Shown piece after piece: positions 53,818-63,243 of a stretch of 64,000 bases of DNA. Both the position numbers and the translations under genes were made by a program. This stretch comes from Ochrobactrum sp. BTU1. Lineage in GTDB: Bacteria; Pseudomonadota; Alphaproteobacteria; Rhizobiales; Rhizobiaceae. Numbering within the stretch: position 1 is the first letter of the stretch; every line of letters starts with the position of its first letter. Location of the stretch: assembly GCA_018798825.1 (NCBI GenBank), contig CP076355.1, positions 1,585,501-1,649,500 on the forward strand, given 5' to 3'. A model generated the notes under the pieces. That model was not told the origin of the DNA and ran no database searches. It saw only the letters and a list, made by a program, of their open reading frames with translations.

Positions 53818-54897
53818 ATGATACACAAAACGCTCTCGATCATTCCATTGACGGCACTTCTTCTCAGCACAGTCCTTCCTGTCTTTGCGCAAGAAAAAGT
53901 GTCCGCGTTGGTCGGCGAGTTTGTTCTGCCTACGGGCCTGAAACTCAATGGCGTTGAGTTTGGCGGCATTTCCGGTCTTGATTACGATCCGGCCCAAAAT
54001 ATCTATTATGCAATTTCTGATGACCGTTCAGAGAAGGCACCTGCCCGTTTCTACAAACTAAAACTCGATATTGACGCATCCGGCATTCACGGATTGGATA
54101 TTCTGGAAACCAACACCCTGCTTGATGCCGAGGGAAAGCCTTTTGCAATCAAGGATGTCGATGCGGAAAGCATTCGCTTCAACGCTCAAAGCCAGACGCT
54201 TTACTGGTCCAGCGAAGGCGACCGCAAAGGCAAGCCTTCTGTTCGTGAAATGAAGCTCGATGGAAGCTTTGTTCGTGAATTCAAACTGCCGGAAGCGTAT
54301 TTGCCAGATGAGAATAAAACGCGTGGCACGCGAAACAATCTGGCTTTTGAAAGTCTCGCCATCACAGCCGACGGCAAGACGCTGCTTGCAGGCACTGAAA
54401 ATGCTCTCGCTCAGGATGGCGAGATTGCCACGCTTGATAAAGGCAGCAAGTCGCGCATCATCTCCTTCGATATCGCATCGGGTCAAGCAACCGCCGAGCA
54501 TGTCTATGAAACTGATCCGGTTTTCGCAAAGGCAACGCTACCGCCTTTCTGGAACGACAATGGATTAAGCGAGTTCATGACGGATGGGTCGAATCTTCTC
54601 ACTGTGGAGCGAAGCTACGCTCACGGTGTGGGCAATCGCATCAGCATTTATCGCGCATCCTTCGAAGGTGCGACTGATGTGAACAGCAAAGCATCGCTTG
54701 AGGGGATCGCAGCCAGACCGTTGAAGAAAGAACTCTTGCTGCGTCTTGATGAAGGTAGGTTCGGCCTCGATATCGACAATATCGAATCCGTCACATGGGG
54801 TCCGGAAATCGATGGTGCGAAAACGCTGGTGATCGCGTCCGACAATAATTTCAATGCCGACCAGTTTACCCAGTTCGTCGTGGTCAAGCTTCCTTAG
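53818..54897 (+). CDS. secreted phytase-like esterase, first copy
   Basis: 359 residues with a signal peptide (ends VLPVFAQE). Belongs by appearance to the esterase-like activity of phytase family, a beta-propeller: FGGISGLDYDPAQNIYYAISDD, FESLAITADGKTLLAGTENAL and IDNIESVTWGP. Likely periplasmic; enzymatic activity and substrate uncertain. AGGTGAC precedes the ATG. Lies divergent from alkaline phosphatase, suggesting a phosphate-scavenging set. Confidence 0.82.
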   Translation: MIHKTLSIIPLTALLLSTVLPVFAQEKVSALVGEFVLPTGLKLNGVEFGGISGLDYDPAQNIYYAISDDRSEKAPARFYKLKLDIDASGIHGLDILETNTLLDAEGKPFAIKDVDAESIRFNAQSQTLYWSSEGDRKGKPSVREMKLDGSFVREFKLPEAYLPDENKTRGTRNNLAFESLAITADGKTLLAGTENALAQDGEIATLDKGSKSRIISFDIASGQATAEHVYETDPVFAKATLPPFWNDNGLSEFMTDGSNLLTVERSYAHGVGNRISIYRASFEGATDVNSKASLEGIAARPLKKELLLRLDEGRFGLDIDNIESVTWGPEIDGAKTLVIASDNNFNADQFTQFVVVKLP

Positions 54898-54900
54898 CAG

Positions 54901-54940
54901 CTGTCATCAAACCTTAATCGTGATGATAATCACCCGTCAC
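54901..54940 (+). promoter_or_regulatory. possible Pho-like half-sites before the second phytase-like gene
   Basis: CTGTCAT at 54901-54907 and CCGTCAC at 54934-54940 are good PhoB half-sites but 33 bases apart, exactly three 11-base turns; the two in between (CCTTAAT, ATGATAA) are poor. Tentative. Confidence 0.25.
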
Positions 54941-54950
54941 AGGGCCCCTT

Positions 54951-54993
54951 TAAGGACCATTGCGTTTGTTTTCGCAATTTAGGGGGTCCCTTA
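54951..54993 (+). other. hairpin enclosing ribosome site and start codon
   Basis: Inner stem ATTGCG / CGCAAT (54959-54964 with 54973-54978) and outer stem TAAGG-ACC / GGTCCCTTA (54951-54958 with 54985-54993). The outer stem includes the A of the start codon and part of the AGGGGG ribosome site, so translation should depend on opening it. Confidence 0.55.
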
Positions 54994-56348
54994 TGCGCCT
55001 TGGTTATCTTCTCGCTTCCATTGCCACGATTGCTATGACGTCTTCGGCCATGGCTGAAGAGACATTCACCGCTAAACTGGCAGGTCACGCCTATCTGCCA
55101 GCTTTGACGCTGATAACACCGCCTGCCGATGCCCCTCGCGACGCCTGGGTTTCCGGCAAGTTCACCGGCAAGGCACGCAATGACAAGCCAATGAGCGTCA
55201 TGGGCGATGTCGGCAAAGCCTATGGCAGCCACACCACCGGCATCTCGCTTCCCTTCATCGGCCAGCCGGTACAGGGCATGTCAGGCTTTGCTATGAATCG
55301 TGCAGCCGATGGCAGCATTTTCACACTGACCGACAACGGTTTTGGCACCAAGGCCAACAGCCCGGATGCACTGCTGTTCTTCCACCGCATGAAGCCTGAT
55401 TTTGAAACCGGCAAGGTTGAGCGCGTGGAGTCGGTATTTTTGCGCGATCCCGACAAGAAAGTGCCGTTCCGCATCGCTTATGAAGGCACCGATGGCCGTT
55501 ACCTGACGGGTGCGGATTTTGACCCGGAAAGCATTCAGTATCTCAATGACGAGATCTGGATTGGTGATGAGTTTGGCCCTTACATCATTCGCGCTGGTCT
55601 CGATGGCCGCGTGAAAGCCGTCTATCCAACCATGCTCGATGGTAAGCAGCTGACCGGGCCAGATACACCGGGCGTCGTCGTGCCAGCGGTTGCCGGCAAG
55701 GATTATCGCGTTCAGCGTTCGGGCGGCTATGAAGGCATGGCATTGCAGCCAAAGACCAACCAGCTCTGGGCCATGCTTGAAAAGCCGCTTTATGACGACA
55801 GCGGCAAGCCGGAAGGCGATTTCCTGCGCGTCATCACTTTTGACACCGGCAAAGGCGAATGGACTGGCAACAGCTACCGCTTCCGTCTGGCTGAAGGCGC
55901 AACTGCTATTGGTGACTTCAACTTCATCGACGACACCCGTGCGCTGGTCATCGAGCGTGACAATGGCGAAGGTGATCCGAGCCTTGAGTGCAAGACCGAC
56001 GATCTTTCAGCCTGCTATCCCCTACCGGCCAAGGTCAAGAATATCGTTCTCGTCGATACATCAAAGATCGACGCTGACGGTTACATCCACCGTATCGGTC
56101 ATATCAATCTGATGGACATTCAGGACCCGGACAACAAGGCAATCTTGAGCACCGCAGCAGCACGCGACCTCAAGGGCAAGTTTACCTTCCCGTTCTTCAC
56201 CATCGAAGACGTGATGCGCGTAGACGATACTCATATCCTGATCGCCAATGATAACAATCTGCCGTTCTCGGGCGGTCGCCAGATCGGCGAAGCTGCAAAT
56301 AACGAGTTTATCCTGCTCGAAGTCGCAGATTTCCTGAACGCCAAGTAA
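54993..56348 (+). CDS. secreted phytase-like esterase, second copy
   Basis: 451 residues with a signal peptide (ends SSAMAEET). Same beta-propeller family as the gene before it but longer: GMSGFAMNRAADGSIFTLTDNG, DFDPESIQYLNDEIWIGDEFG and YEGMALQPKTNQLWAMLE. Frames like this are annotated esterase-like activity of phytase. Start at 54993; an in-frame ATG at 54960 exists but has no ribosome site. The two copies differ too much to be a recent duplication. Confidence 0.85.
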   Translation: MRLGYLLASIATIAMTSSAMAEETFTAKLAGHAYLPALTLITPPADAPRDAWVSGKFTGKARNDKPMSVMGDVGKAYGSHTTGISLPFIGQPVQGMSGFAMNRAADGSIFTLTDNGFGTKANSPDALLFFHRMKPDFETGKVERVESVFLRDPDKKVPFRIAYEGTDGRYLTGADFDPESIQYLNDEIWIGDEFGPYIIRAGLDGRVKAVYPTMLDGKQLTGPDTPGVVVPAVAGKDYRVQRSGGYEGMALQPKTNQLWAMLEKPLYDDSGKPEGDFLRVITFDTGKGEWTGNSYRFRLAEGATAIGDFNFIDDTRALVIERDNGEGDPSLECKTDDLSACYPLPAKVKNIVLVDTSKIDADGYIHRIGHINLMDIQDPDNKAILSTAAARDLKGKFTFPFFTIEDVMRVDDTHILIANDNNLPFSGGRQIGEAANNEFILLEVADFLNAK

Positions 56349-56459
56349 GTCTCGTTCTGAACCAATGACGGGCACTGCATATTGCAGTGCCCGCTTGCGC
56401 ATTCTGCAAAATAAAGACATTGCTCAGCTCGATAGTCGGCAGACAGCGAAGAGCAGAGA

Positions 56460-56954
56460 ATGACCGTTAGAGAAATCGTCAAATTTCCGGATGCAGCCTT
56501 GCGTGCAGTAGCAGCACCCATCACCGCTTTTGATAGTGATCTGCGTGTTCTTGCACAGGATCTGCTCGACACGCTGCGCGCAGCACCTGGCATCGGCATC
56601 ACAGCTCCACATATCGGCGTTCTGACGCGCGTCGTGGTGCTGGAGCTTTCCGGCCCCGGCAGCGCCAAGACCTACATCAATCCTGAAATCACCTGGGCTT
56701 CCGATGAGAAAATTCGCCATCAGGAAGGAAGTATCTCAATGCCAGGTGTGGTGGACGATGTTGAAAGAAGCGCCCGCATTCATTTGCGTTATCAGGATAT
56801 CAATGGCACGGGGCAAACTGAAGAATCCGATGGCTTTCTAGCTGTATGCCATCAACACGAGATCGATCAGCTCGACGGCATTTTCTGGCTTCAACGTCTT
56901 TCAAAGCTCAAGCGCGATCGCCTCATCAAGCGGTACCAAAAGCTTTCGAAGTAA
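56460..56954 (+). CDS. peptide-deformylase-like protein lacking metal ligands
   Basis: 164 residues, normal PDF length and fold. The three PDF motifs are altered: GIGITAPHIG for GxGLAAxQ, EGSISMPG for EGCLSxP with Ser in place of the metal-binding Cys, and HQHEIDQLDG for HExDHLxG with Gln in place of the second His ligand. Two of three metal ligands are therefore missing while the catalytic Glu remains. It can hardly be a normal deformylase and may have a binding or regulatory role. Stands alone between a phytase-like gene and a hypothetical gene. Confidence 0.85.
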   Translation: MTVREIVKFPDAALRAVAAPITAFDSDLRVLAQDLLDTLRAAPGIGITAPHIGVLTRVVVLELSGPGSAKTYINPEITWASDEKIRHQEGSISMPGVVDDVERSARIHLRYQDINGTGQTEESDGFLAVCHQHEIDQLDGIFWLQRLSKLKRDRLIKRYQKLSK

Positions 56955-57168
56955 CTGCCAGAACAGCAATTCGGTGAAACGTTTCGCAGCTGTCTGGCCG
57001 GGATAGGTGCAGTTCTCTGCAACTCCGTCCAAAAAAACACTTGTAGGTAAGCCCAAGCATATCATTCGGACTAGGGCTTTTGCAGTGTTGGTGTTGCCGG
57101 AGTTTTCTTAAATCGAACTGCACCCGGATTTTTAGCAAGCCCATAGCTCGCGAAGGGATTACGCAGTG

Positions 57169-57549
57169 TTAGCCACCCGGCTGGCAGTTCATGTTCGTGA
57201 ATGCCGCAAGTTCGTTCTTGTTCTCACTGAAGCCGAAAGCTTTGATGGTCAGTTTGCCAATCATCGTATCGTTGCACAGCATGATCGACGTTGGCTTTTT
57301 ACCTGCTAGCGTCATATCGCAAATCCCGCCGAAGCTTTCTTGTCCGGTTTCGTTTTGCGTCCCGATTAATAGACCGCATTTCAGCTTCGCTTCAATGCCG
57401 AGCGCTTTGAGATCGTTCGCAAACTCATTGCTACGTTCTGAGATTTCGTTTGCGCCAGTGATATCACGCACCTTTGAAGGTTCGTCAGCCAGTGCTGCAT
57501 TCAAAAAAATCAAACCGGCAGTCACAAAGCTCGCCAATCGGACATACAT
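57169..57549 (-). CDS. small secreted protein of unknown function
   Basis: 126 residues from ATG 57549 (GGAG eight bases upstream). A signal peptide is clear (cleavage near NAALADEP). The mature part has four Cys (KCGLLIG, GGICDMTL, SIMLCNDT, NMNCQPGG), likely two disulfides. No family recognised. Lies alone. Confidence 0.75.
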   Translation of the reverse strand: MYVRLASFVTAGLIFLNAALADEPSKVRDITGANEISERSNEFANDLKALGIEAKLKCGLLIGTQNETGQESFGGICDMTLAGKKPTSIMLCNDTMIGKLTIKAFGFSENKNELAAFTNMNCQPGG

Positions 57550-57722
57550 GTCTTCGTCTCCTAAACTATAATCAGAACTAAAATCGCCGAACAGTCGATC
57601 AATACAAAACATTCGCCTGCGTCCAGTCCCTATATGAGTTAAGGTGAACACATTGGGCAAGTTTACATCCATCTACTTTTGCCAGACCCTGTAGGCAAGC
57701 GGGATATTCTAAATCTCCGCCA

Positions 57723-57941
57723 TTAACGCATGTGTCGGTATTTGACCAAGCGGCTCGTCACAAAATCCAGAAGTCCAGCGCACAAGCATGCCACCCCGGT
57801 CTCAGTTTTTGCTAGTTGCGTTGCGATCAACGCGTTGTAAGGATCATCAATGATGATCCCTGTTCCTGCGTAATAGTGGGCAGTCAGTAGTGGTACCGCT
57901 TCAGGGGCGACATCCCAGTACCCAAAAATTAGCTTCGCGTT
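57723..57941 (-). pseudogene. C-terminal remnant of an unrecognised gene
   Basis: An open frame of about 73 codons without a start codon ends at TAA 57725-57723. Its product (APEAVPLLTAHYYAGTGI, DPYNALIATQLAKTETG) reads like real protein, not random codons, but I do not recognise a family. It overlaps the MFS gene end by 13 bases on the same strand. Probably the tail of a gene displaced by the MFS/MerR insertion. Confidence 0.4.
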
Positions 57942-59140
57942 TCACGAGCTCCGTACCGGATGGCTGCACACACGATAATCGCCATACTTGCCAGAAGAAC
58001 CGTCACACACTCAAATAGTCCGTCGTAGCCCGCAGTCATGATCACTGGGGTACTGAGCAGTGGCGATATGAATTGGCCTGCAAAAACCGAGGAGGTCAGT
58101 ATTCCCCCGGCCAATCCCCGTCGATGCTGCGGTGCCATTGCGAGTGTCAGCGCGACGAACGTCGGCGAAACTGCAGCATAACCAGCACCGATTAATGCCG
58201 CGCCAGCCAAAATGAACAAAGCCTCGCCCGAATTCAACAACAGCAGAAAACCAGATGCCATAGCAGCATAGCCAAATGCATAGACACCGGCATAGCCTAT
58301 GGTGCGCTGTATCCGCGAGTAGGCCAATGCTACTGTGCCTCCGCTCAGCATCAAAAGACTGAGCGTCATACCCGTCATGCTGGCACTGCTGTAACCTTGG
58401 GCATCGAGGAAGAACGGCAACTGCGTAGGCATAATGAAGAAGAACATGTTGGTTACCGACTGCAGGATGACCAACCCAAAAAAAAGCAGCGCCCATTTCG
58501 GCTTCCCCTCCGATCCCGGCAAATGGGAAGCCCGGCCAACGTCTAATGACCGCCGCGGCTCCACGATCGCCGCCCATGCAAGCGGCAGCACCAGGAGTGC
58601 CAGCCCGTACACACCAAAGACCCATCGGGGCGACACTGTAGCGACCAAGCCCGCTAATAGGATGAGAACCAAACCGCCAAAATTTCGTGCGGAGATTTGC
58701 AGTCCTGTCAGTGTACTCCTAATCTCACCCGAAAAATAATCGCCGATCAGTGCTGTCTGCGCTGTCATGATAAATGCGACGGCAACCCCCAATACAATTC
58801 GACTAAGGAATATGGTCAGCAAGTCAGGGAGATACAATCCGGCGCTGCCCGCGATTACAAAAAGAATAATGCCGACAAGTAGCGGAACGCGCCGTCCAAT
58901 CCGATCCACGACGAGCCCTACCAAAGGCGCTAGAAGCGCAATGCTTAATGAGGGGGCCGTCACCAAAAGCCGCGTCAGCAATTCAGAATGGGGTTCATCT
59001 ACGAATAAGTGCTGCAATCCGGGCAGCGCCGGGCTGATCGTTGCGTTGGCCATCACCGTTAACGTCGCCGCCATCAACAGCGCAACAGCGCGATTGTCTC
59101 GCCAGATAGCCACTTCAGCCGCCTTTGGCATATTATCCAT
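57929..59140 (-). CDS. MFS transporter next to a MerR regulator
   Basis: 403 residues, 12 membrane helices. LVVDRIGRRVPLLVG is the conserved loop 2-3 motif, and VVDRIGRR with GLQISARNFGG resembles drug/metabolite exporters of the DHA1 group. GGGAA precedes the ATG at 59140. Divergent from the MerR gene with a SoxR-like operator between, so the exporter is likely under its control. Confidence 0.92.
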   Translation of the reverse strand: MDNMPKAAEVAIWRDNRAVALLMAATLTVMANATISPALPGLQHLFVDEPHSELLTRLLVTAPSLSIALLAPLVGLVVDRIGRRVPLLVGIILFVIAGSAGLYLPDLLTIFLSRIVLGVAVAFIMTAQTALIGDYFSGEIRSTLTGLQISARNFGGLVLILLAGLVATVSPRWVFGVYGLALLVLPLAWAAIVEPRRSLDVGRASHLPGSEGKPKWALLFFGLVILQSVTNMFFFIMPTQLPFFLDAQGYSSASMTGMTLSLLMLSGGTVALAYSRIQRTIGYAGVYAFGYAAMASGFLLLLNSGEALFILAGAALIGAGYAAVSPTFVALTLAMAPQHRRGLAGGILTSSVFAGQFISPLLSTPVIMTAGYDGLFECVTVLLASMAIIVCAAIRYGARETRS

Positions 59141-59183
59141 CTTATTTCCCTTGCCATATTCTTTGCTTCAAGAGATCGTACGA

Positions 59184-59201
59184 CTTTAAGTCAACTTGAG
59201 G
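59184..59201. promoter_or_regulatory. SoxR/MerR-type operator between MFS and MerR genes
   Basis: CTTTAAGTCAACTTGAGG closely matches the CCTCAAGTTAACTTGAGG dyad bound by SoxR-type MerR regulators. It ends six bases before the merR ATG, so it also overlaps the merR ribosome site. Confidence 0.65.
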
Positions 59202-59207
59202 TCAAGT

Positions 59208-59648
59208 ATGAAAACGATGGATATTGGTGAAGTAGCTGAACGCGCTGGCGTACAGCCGTCTACCCTTAGATACTATGAGGAAATTGGATTAATCCGATCG
59301 GTGGGAAGGCATGGATTGCGGCGGCAGTTCGATAAAGATGTTTTGTTGAAGCTATCCCTGATCGCGCTTGGCAGAGCGGCAGGTTTCTCACTCACCGAGA
59401 TTGCTACAATTCTTGGACAAGAAGGCCGTTTAGAACTTCCGAGGGAAGAGTTGCGTGCGAAGGCCGATGACTTAGACAGACAGATGGCTGGGCTGCGCGT
59501 TTTGCGTGATACACTTCGGCATGTTGCTGACTGCAGCGCAACGAGCCATCTCGAATGTCCAACCTTTCGTAAGCTCCTGGATTCAGCCTCTAAAATTGCG
59601 GTACCACGAAAAGCACCTTCTAATGGACGAACCCATCTTAGATCGTAG
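59208..59648 (+). CDS. MerR-family transcriptional regulator
   Basis: 146 residues from ATG 59208. N-terminal MerR winged helix (DIGEVAERAGVQPSTLRYYEEIGLI), dimer helix about 80-115, and C-terminal Cys pair in DCSATSHLECPTF. This C-x7-C pattern differs from the four-Cys 2Fe-2S motif of SoxR and from the metal loops of MerR or CueR. It may sense redox state or a metal through two Cys. GAGG precedes the ATG. Confidence 0.9.
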   Translation: MKTMDIGEVAERAGVQPSTLRYYEEIGLIRSVGRHGLRRQFDKDVLLKLSLIALGRAAGFSLTEIATILGQEGRLELPREELRAKADDLDRQMAGLRVLRDTLRHVADCSATSHLECPTFRKLLDSASKIAVPRKAPSNGRTHLRS

Positions 59649-60032
59649 GACCACCATGTGAATTTGGTTTGGCGGGATGACAGAAAGGATTGAGCGGTTG
59701 AGACTGAAGAATGCGTGTCAAAAGAGTTTTCTGTAAGGTAGAACAAGCCATATCAAACCTTGCCTTTTATCAAAGCAAGGGTCGCGGCTTTCGGTAAATT
59801 CTAATGTGGGTACAGCTGCAGAATTGAAAGCTCAATGCCCACCGGAAGCTGACATTCAAGCCCGATACTGATAATGGCTGCCTTGTGCCAAAAGCAGGCG
59901 TGTGCACGAAGGGCCGTTCCCGCACCATGGATGGCCACTTAAAACTGGCGAGAGTCATTTCCTTCAATTATAAGACAGTCGCTTCCGCATATGGCGAAAG
60001 CGTCGTGGCAAGATCAATCCTACAGGTCTCGA
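59649..60032. other. gap without convincing gene
   Basis: About 384 bases. One hairpin CCTTGC/GCAAGG near 59760-59785. The minus-strand frame 59770-59967 has no ribosome site or recognised product. Confidence 0.5.
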
Positions 60033-60791
60033 ATGAACAATCGTTACGGAACACTGGCTTCTTGGGTCTATAATCTGGATAAGCCGGTCGGACGTTCATT
60101 TGGCGATGTGGAGTATTATCAGCAACGCCTTGGGGAACTCGAAGGTCCGATCCTGGAACCTGCGGTCGGTAACGGTCGAGTTTATGTGCCGTTGCTCGAG
60201 TCCGGATTCTCAATAGAGGGATTTGACGCGTCTAACGAGATGCTCGGTTACTGCCAGGAGGAATGCAGGAAGAGGAACCTCTCTGCGAGGGTGACACGAC
60301 AGACATTCGAAGGGTTCTCCTACAGCCAACGCTTTGCAGCCGTCATCATCCCCGCGGGATCGTTTCAGCTGGTCACGGATACCACCTCGGCGATCACTGT
60401 ACTGAGGCGGTTTTATGATTATCTCATCCCCGGCGCGAAATTGTTCCTGGACCTCGATGCAATAGGCAGTTTCTTTGGGCCAACAGGGTCAGTTCGAAGC
60501 TGGAAAACGGAAAACGGCGATCTGCTCACTCTCTCGGATCATCGGGTGGAAACAGATTATATCGCGCAGACCACCCTAGCCCATCTCCGCTATGAGCTTT
60601 GGCAGGATGGAAATCTTGTGAAATCCGAACTCGTTTTTTTTAAGTTGCGGTGGTGGGGCGTCGAAGAGTTGTCGATGGCTCTTCAGCGCACCGGCTTTGT
60701 CGATGTGGTTGTATCAGGCAACTACCTGCACGGAAAAGCCCCACGCAAGGACGATGAAATCATCAGTTTCGAAGCGCGACGACCCGAGTAA
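60033..60791 (+). CDS. class I SAM-dependent methyltransferase
   Basis: 252 residues from ATG 60033 (CAGG upstream); an in-frame ATG at 59991 is the alternative. SAM-binding motif I is ILEPAVGNGRVYVPLL, then an acidic residue in GFDASNEML and the post-motif AAVIIPAGSFQLV. Substrate unknown; GxG is altered to VGNGR, as in many rhizobial methyltransferases. Lies alone. Confidence 0.88.
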   Translation: MNNRYGTLASWVYNLDKPVGRSFGDVEYYQQRLGELEGPILEPAVGNGRVYVPLLESGFSIEGFDASNEMLGYCQEECRKRNLSARVTRQTFEGFSYSQRFAAVIIPAGSFQLVTDTTSAITVLRRFYDYLIPGAKLFLDLDAIGSFFGPTGSVRSWKTENGDLLTLSDHRVETDYIAQTTLAHLRYELWQDGNLVKSELVFFKLRWWGVEELSMALQRTGFVDVVVSGNYLHGKAPRKDDEIISFEARRPE

Positions 60792-61203
60792 GCCGAGATG
60801 CGCTTTCTAATGGCCGCGGAATCGAGTGGCCTGAATAGGCGATCAAGTCTGCCGCAACCACTCACGGTGAAAGGTCCACACCTGATCCCCCGCACCCGCT
60901 TCCTTCGTGGACGCTGAAAGCGTCATAAATCGAGCGACCGGTTTGTGGCAGGTGTGAAATGCCAAGCGAATTTGCGGGATTGGGCGCCTTCCTGGCGACT
61001 GCTAACAACGTCAAGAATAGCGCGCGAACCCGGACCTCGCACATGAGCGCGGCCACAAGCAGTAAGGGTGTAAAGCTATGCGCCGAATTATCGCAGTGAT
61101 CGAATTCCAGCGAGTTAACAGACAATCTGCGAGCGGCATAGTCCTTAGCGATGCGCAGATTGGACGAACGATCGATCCGCCCAATCGGTGATATATAGCT
61201 CGT
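60792..61203. other. gap without convincing gene
   Basis: 412 bases. The frame 60862-61125 (minus) has no ribosome site and no familiar motif. No repeat or tRNA seen. Confidence 0.5.
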
Positions 61204-61641
61204 TTATTGTCGCGTGAGCGTAAGGACGCCGTTGTCAAGGTAATGTAGCTTGACGGTTTTGTGATCGACAGGAACTATTGTTCCCCAAACATCGTCTCGG
61301 CAAACCACGCTAAATCCGCCCTTAATGGGCTGTTGATCCGCGTCATCCGGATCAGCCTTCCACGGTGCCAAGCTGGGGGAAGTTGAACAATTGTCGATCG
61401 AAGGATCAATCGGCCGAATTTTCGTACCCTTGGTCCAGGTAATATCGTTTGGGCCAAAATGGATGATTGCGCCCATATATTGAGGGTCATTATCTACGAG
61501 GGCCTGGACGCCCTCTTTCGGTACTGAAACGGCCTTGACTTGCCAGCTTCCATTCAGGCTGGAGTAGTTGAAGTCAGCGGCGAGAGCGGGAACGCCCAAG
61601 CTGGCCATACCAACCGCGATGGAAATAATGTGAGATTTCAT
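61204..61641 (-). CDS. small secreted protein of unknown function
   Basis: 145 residues from ATG 61641 (GGGAGAG upstream). Signal peptide ends at PALAADFN. Mature part FNYSSLNGSWQVKAVSV, then IIHFGPNDITWTKGTK; two Cys. Lipocalin-like strands are possible but no family is certain. Upstream codons of the long frame to 61881 are probably non-coding. Confidence 0.7.
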   Translation of the reverse strand: MKSHIISIAVGMASLGVPALAADFNYSSLNGSWQVKAVSVPKEGVQALVDNDPQYMGAIIHFGPNDITWTKGTKIRPIDPSIDNCSTSPSLAPWKADPDDADQQPIKGGFSVVCRDDVWGTIVPVDHKTVKLHYLDNGVLTLTRQ

Positions 61642-61999
61642 CACTCTGCTCTCCCTTTTGTGTCTGATACTAAAATACATTTCGCAAAAGACATAACTCG
61701 ATCTGATAACTCCGAACGTTGGGTCCAACAGATCAAAGCGACTGATTGCTCCAGCATCTCTGCTCGCGGTGGCGACAAGTTTTTTCACTGCCCTGATATT
61801 AGCTGCATGTGCACGCATTGCAAATTGCCGTTCACGCAGTTGCGGTATGTCTGCGCCAGCCAGGCAGCTTCCGATCCTCAACTCAGACGATCAGGCCCAT
61901 CATGCGTGTCCGAAGCTGCCGTTATTTTCTATTCCCAGGGTAACACTCGAAAACCGAGTAGTCTTGTTTCCCAATGCAAATTGCTTGCAGTAGAAACCC
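61642..61999. other. gap without convincing gene
   Basis: 358 bases between two minus-strand genes. Only the leader of the secreted protein and possible remnants; a minus-strand frame across it reads GADIPQLRERQFAMRAHAAN, without start signals or known family. Confidence 0.5.
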
Positions 62000-62779
62000 T
62001 CACGCAGTCGGGATGGTGCCACCATCCACCACATGCTCGGTCCCGCTAATGGCCGACGCCCGATCGGATGCCAGAAAAGCGATGAGATTTGCTACTTCTT
62101 CCGGCTCGGCGGGCCGACCCAGAGGAATGCCACCAAGCGACTTCATGATCATTTGCACACCGCCGGCATAGTCGATGCCGGCTTCTTTCGCCAATCGCAG
62201 TGCCAGGCCATTGGATTTTGGGCTGGCGATCCATCCGGGGGAAACCCGGACCACCCGTACTCCTCTGGGTGTGACCTCCTTAGATAGGCTTTTGCTGTAA
62301 GTGTTCAGAGCTGCCTTTGCGGAAGCGTAGGCGGTTGTTGCTTCGGGGAGCGGCAGCCGGCTCTGGATAGAAGTGACATGAACAACAACCCCGCCGCCTT
62401 GCGCGATCATGAGGGGGATCAGGGAACGATCGAGCCTGATTGCAGGGTAAAAATTGAGGGCAAACTCCTTTTGCCAATCCTCGTCACCAAGTGCTGCATA
62501 ACCGCCTGCCGGCGCGGATGAACCACCCAGAACGTTGACGAGAATGTCCACCCCGCCAAGTTGCCTATGCACCGCCTCGATGACGGTCTGCGCACCTGCG
62601 TTGGTGGTGAGGTCGGCCGCAACGAAAGGCTCATCGGAAAAGTCCTCAGGTTTGTTGCGTGCAGTTGTCAACACGCGGGCACCTAATTCTCGGAAGAGAG
62701 CGACAGTTGCGGCTCCCGTGCCGAGCGTCCCGCCGGTAATCAGCGCGCGGCGGCCTTCCAGTGTGAGAAACGATGTCAT
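62000..62779 (-). CDS. short-chain dehydrogenase/reductase
   Basis: 259 residues. NAD(P) motif [13 protein letters not shown] in place of NNAG, catalytic Ser in VTSIQS and YASAK (Tyr, Lys). A classical SDR; substrate unknown. Its ATG overlaps the stop of the NTF2-like gene (ATGA), so the two form an operon under the divergent LysR gene. Confidence 0.93.
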   Translation of the reverse strand: MTSFLTLEGRRALITGGTLGTGAATVALFRELGARVLTTARNKPEDFSDEPFVAADLTTNAGAQTVIEAVHRQLGGVDILVNVLGGSSAPAGGYAALGDEDWQKEFALNFYPAIRLDRSLIPLMIAQGGGVVVHVTSIQSRLPLPEATTAYASAKAALNTYSKSLSKEVTPRGVRVVRVSPGWIASPKSNGLALRLAKEAGIDYAGGVQMIMKSLGGIPLGRPAEPEEVANLIAFLASDRASAISGTEHVVDGGTIPTA

Positions 62780-63105
62780 ATCGTGATCTCCAGCTCGGTG
62801 ATCTTTTCGTTCACCAAGACAAAGAAGTAGCGCAAGTCGACCGGGCTTCCCGGAAAATTCCCAACAAGGTGACTGATTACCAATGTCTTGCCGTTCTCAG
62901 TCGCGATGAAGAAGGGCTCGACCGTATAGCTGTATTTTTTGACCGAACCTTCCTTCCAGGCGCGGATAGCATCCAGACCGATATGGGTCTTGCCCTCGTC
63001 CTTGACGATCGCGTCTTCGGTAAAGCACGCGGTGACAGCGTCGGTACCGTCATCGCGGTCGGCGGCAAAATAATCTTCGATGCTTTTGGGAAGTTTGACA
63101 GCCAT
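62776..63105 (-). CDS. NTF2/SnoaL-like small protein
   Basis: 109 residues from ATG 63105 (GGAGAG upstream). Cone-shaped NTF2 fold pattern: [30 protein letters not shown] and [10 protein letters not shown]. Often a binding or isomerase partner of SDR enzymes. Co-transcribed with the SDR gene and divergent from a LysR gene. Confidence 0.88.
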   Translation of the reverse strand: MAVKLPKSIEDYFAADRDDGTDAVTACFTEDAIVKDEGKTHIGLDAIRAWKEGSVKKYSYTVEPFFIATENGKTLVISHLVGNFPGSPVDLRYFFVLVNEKITELEITI

Positions 63106-63243
63106 TTGGGCTCTCCAGGTCAAGTGTGTAGCCTTGCTGACTACTCGCCGGTTCTTCCAAGAACCGCAATTGTCAGTTTAGACCTGGACGACTGATGTGA
63201 TAATTAGGATAAAGCGGGACGACGAATTTCGAAAGTAGGGATA

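Noticed and set aside
60862..61125. 87-codon minus-strand frame
   Set aside because: No start signal and no recognised protein; the region looks non-coding.
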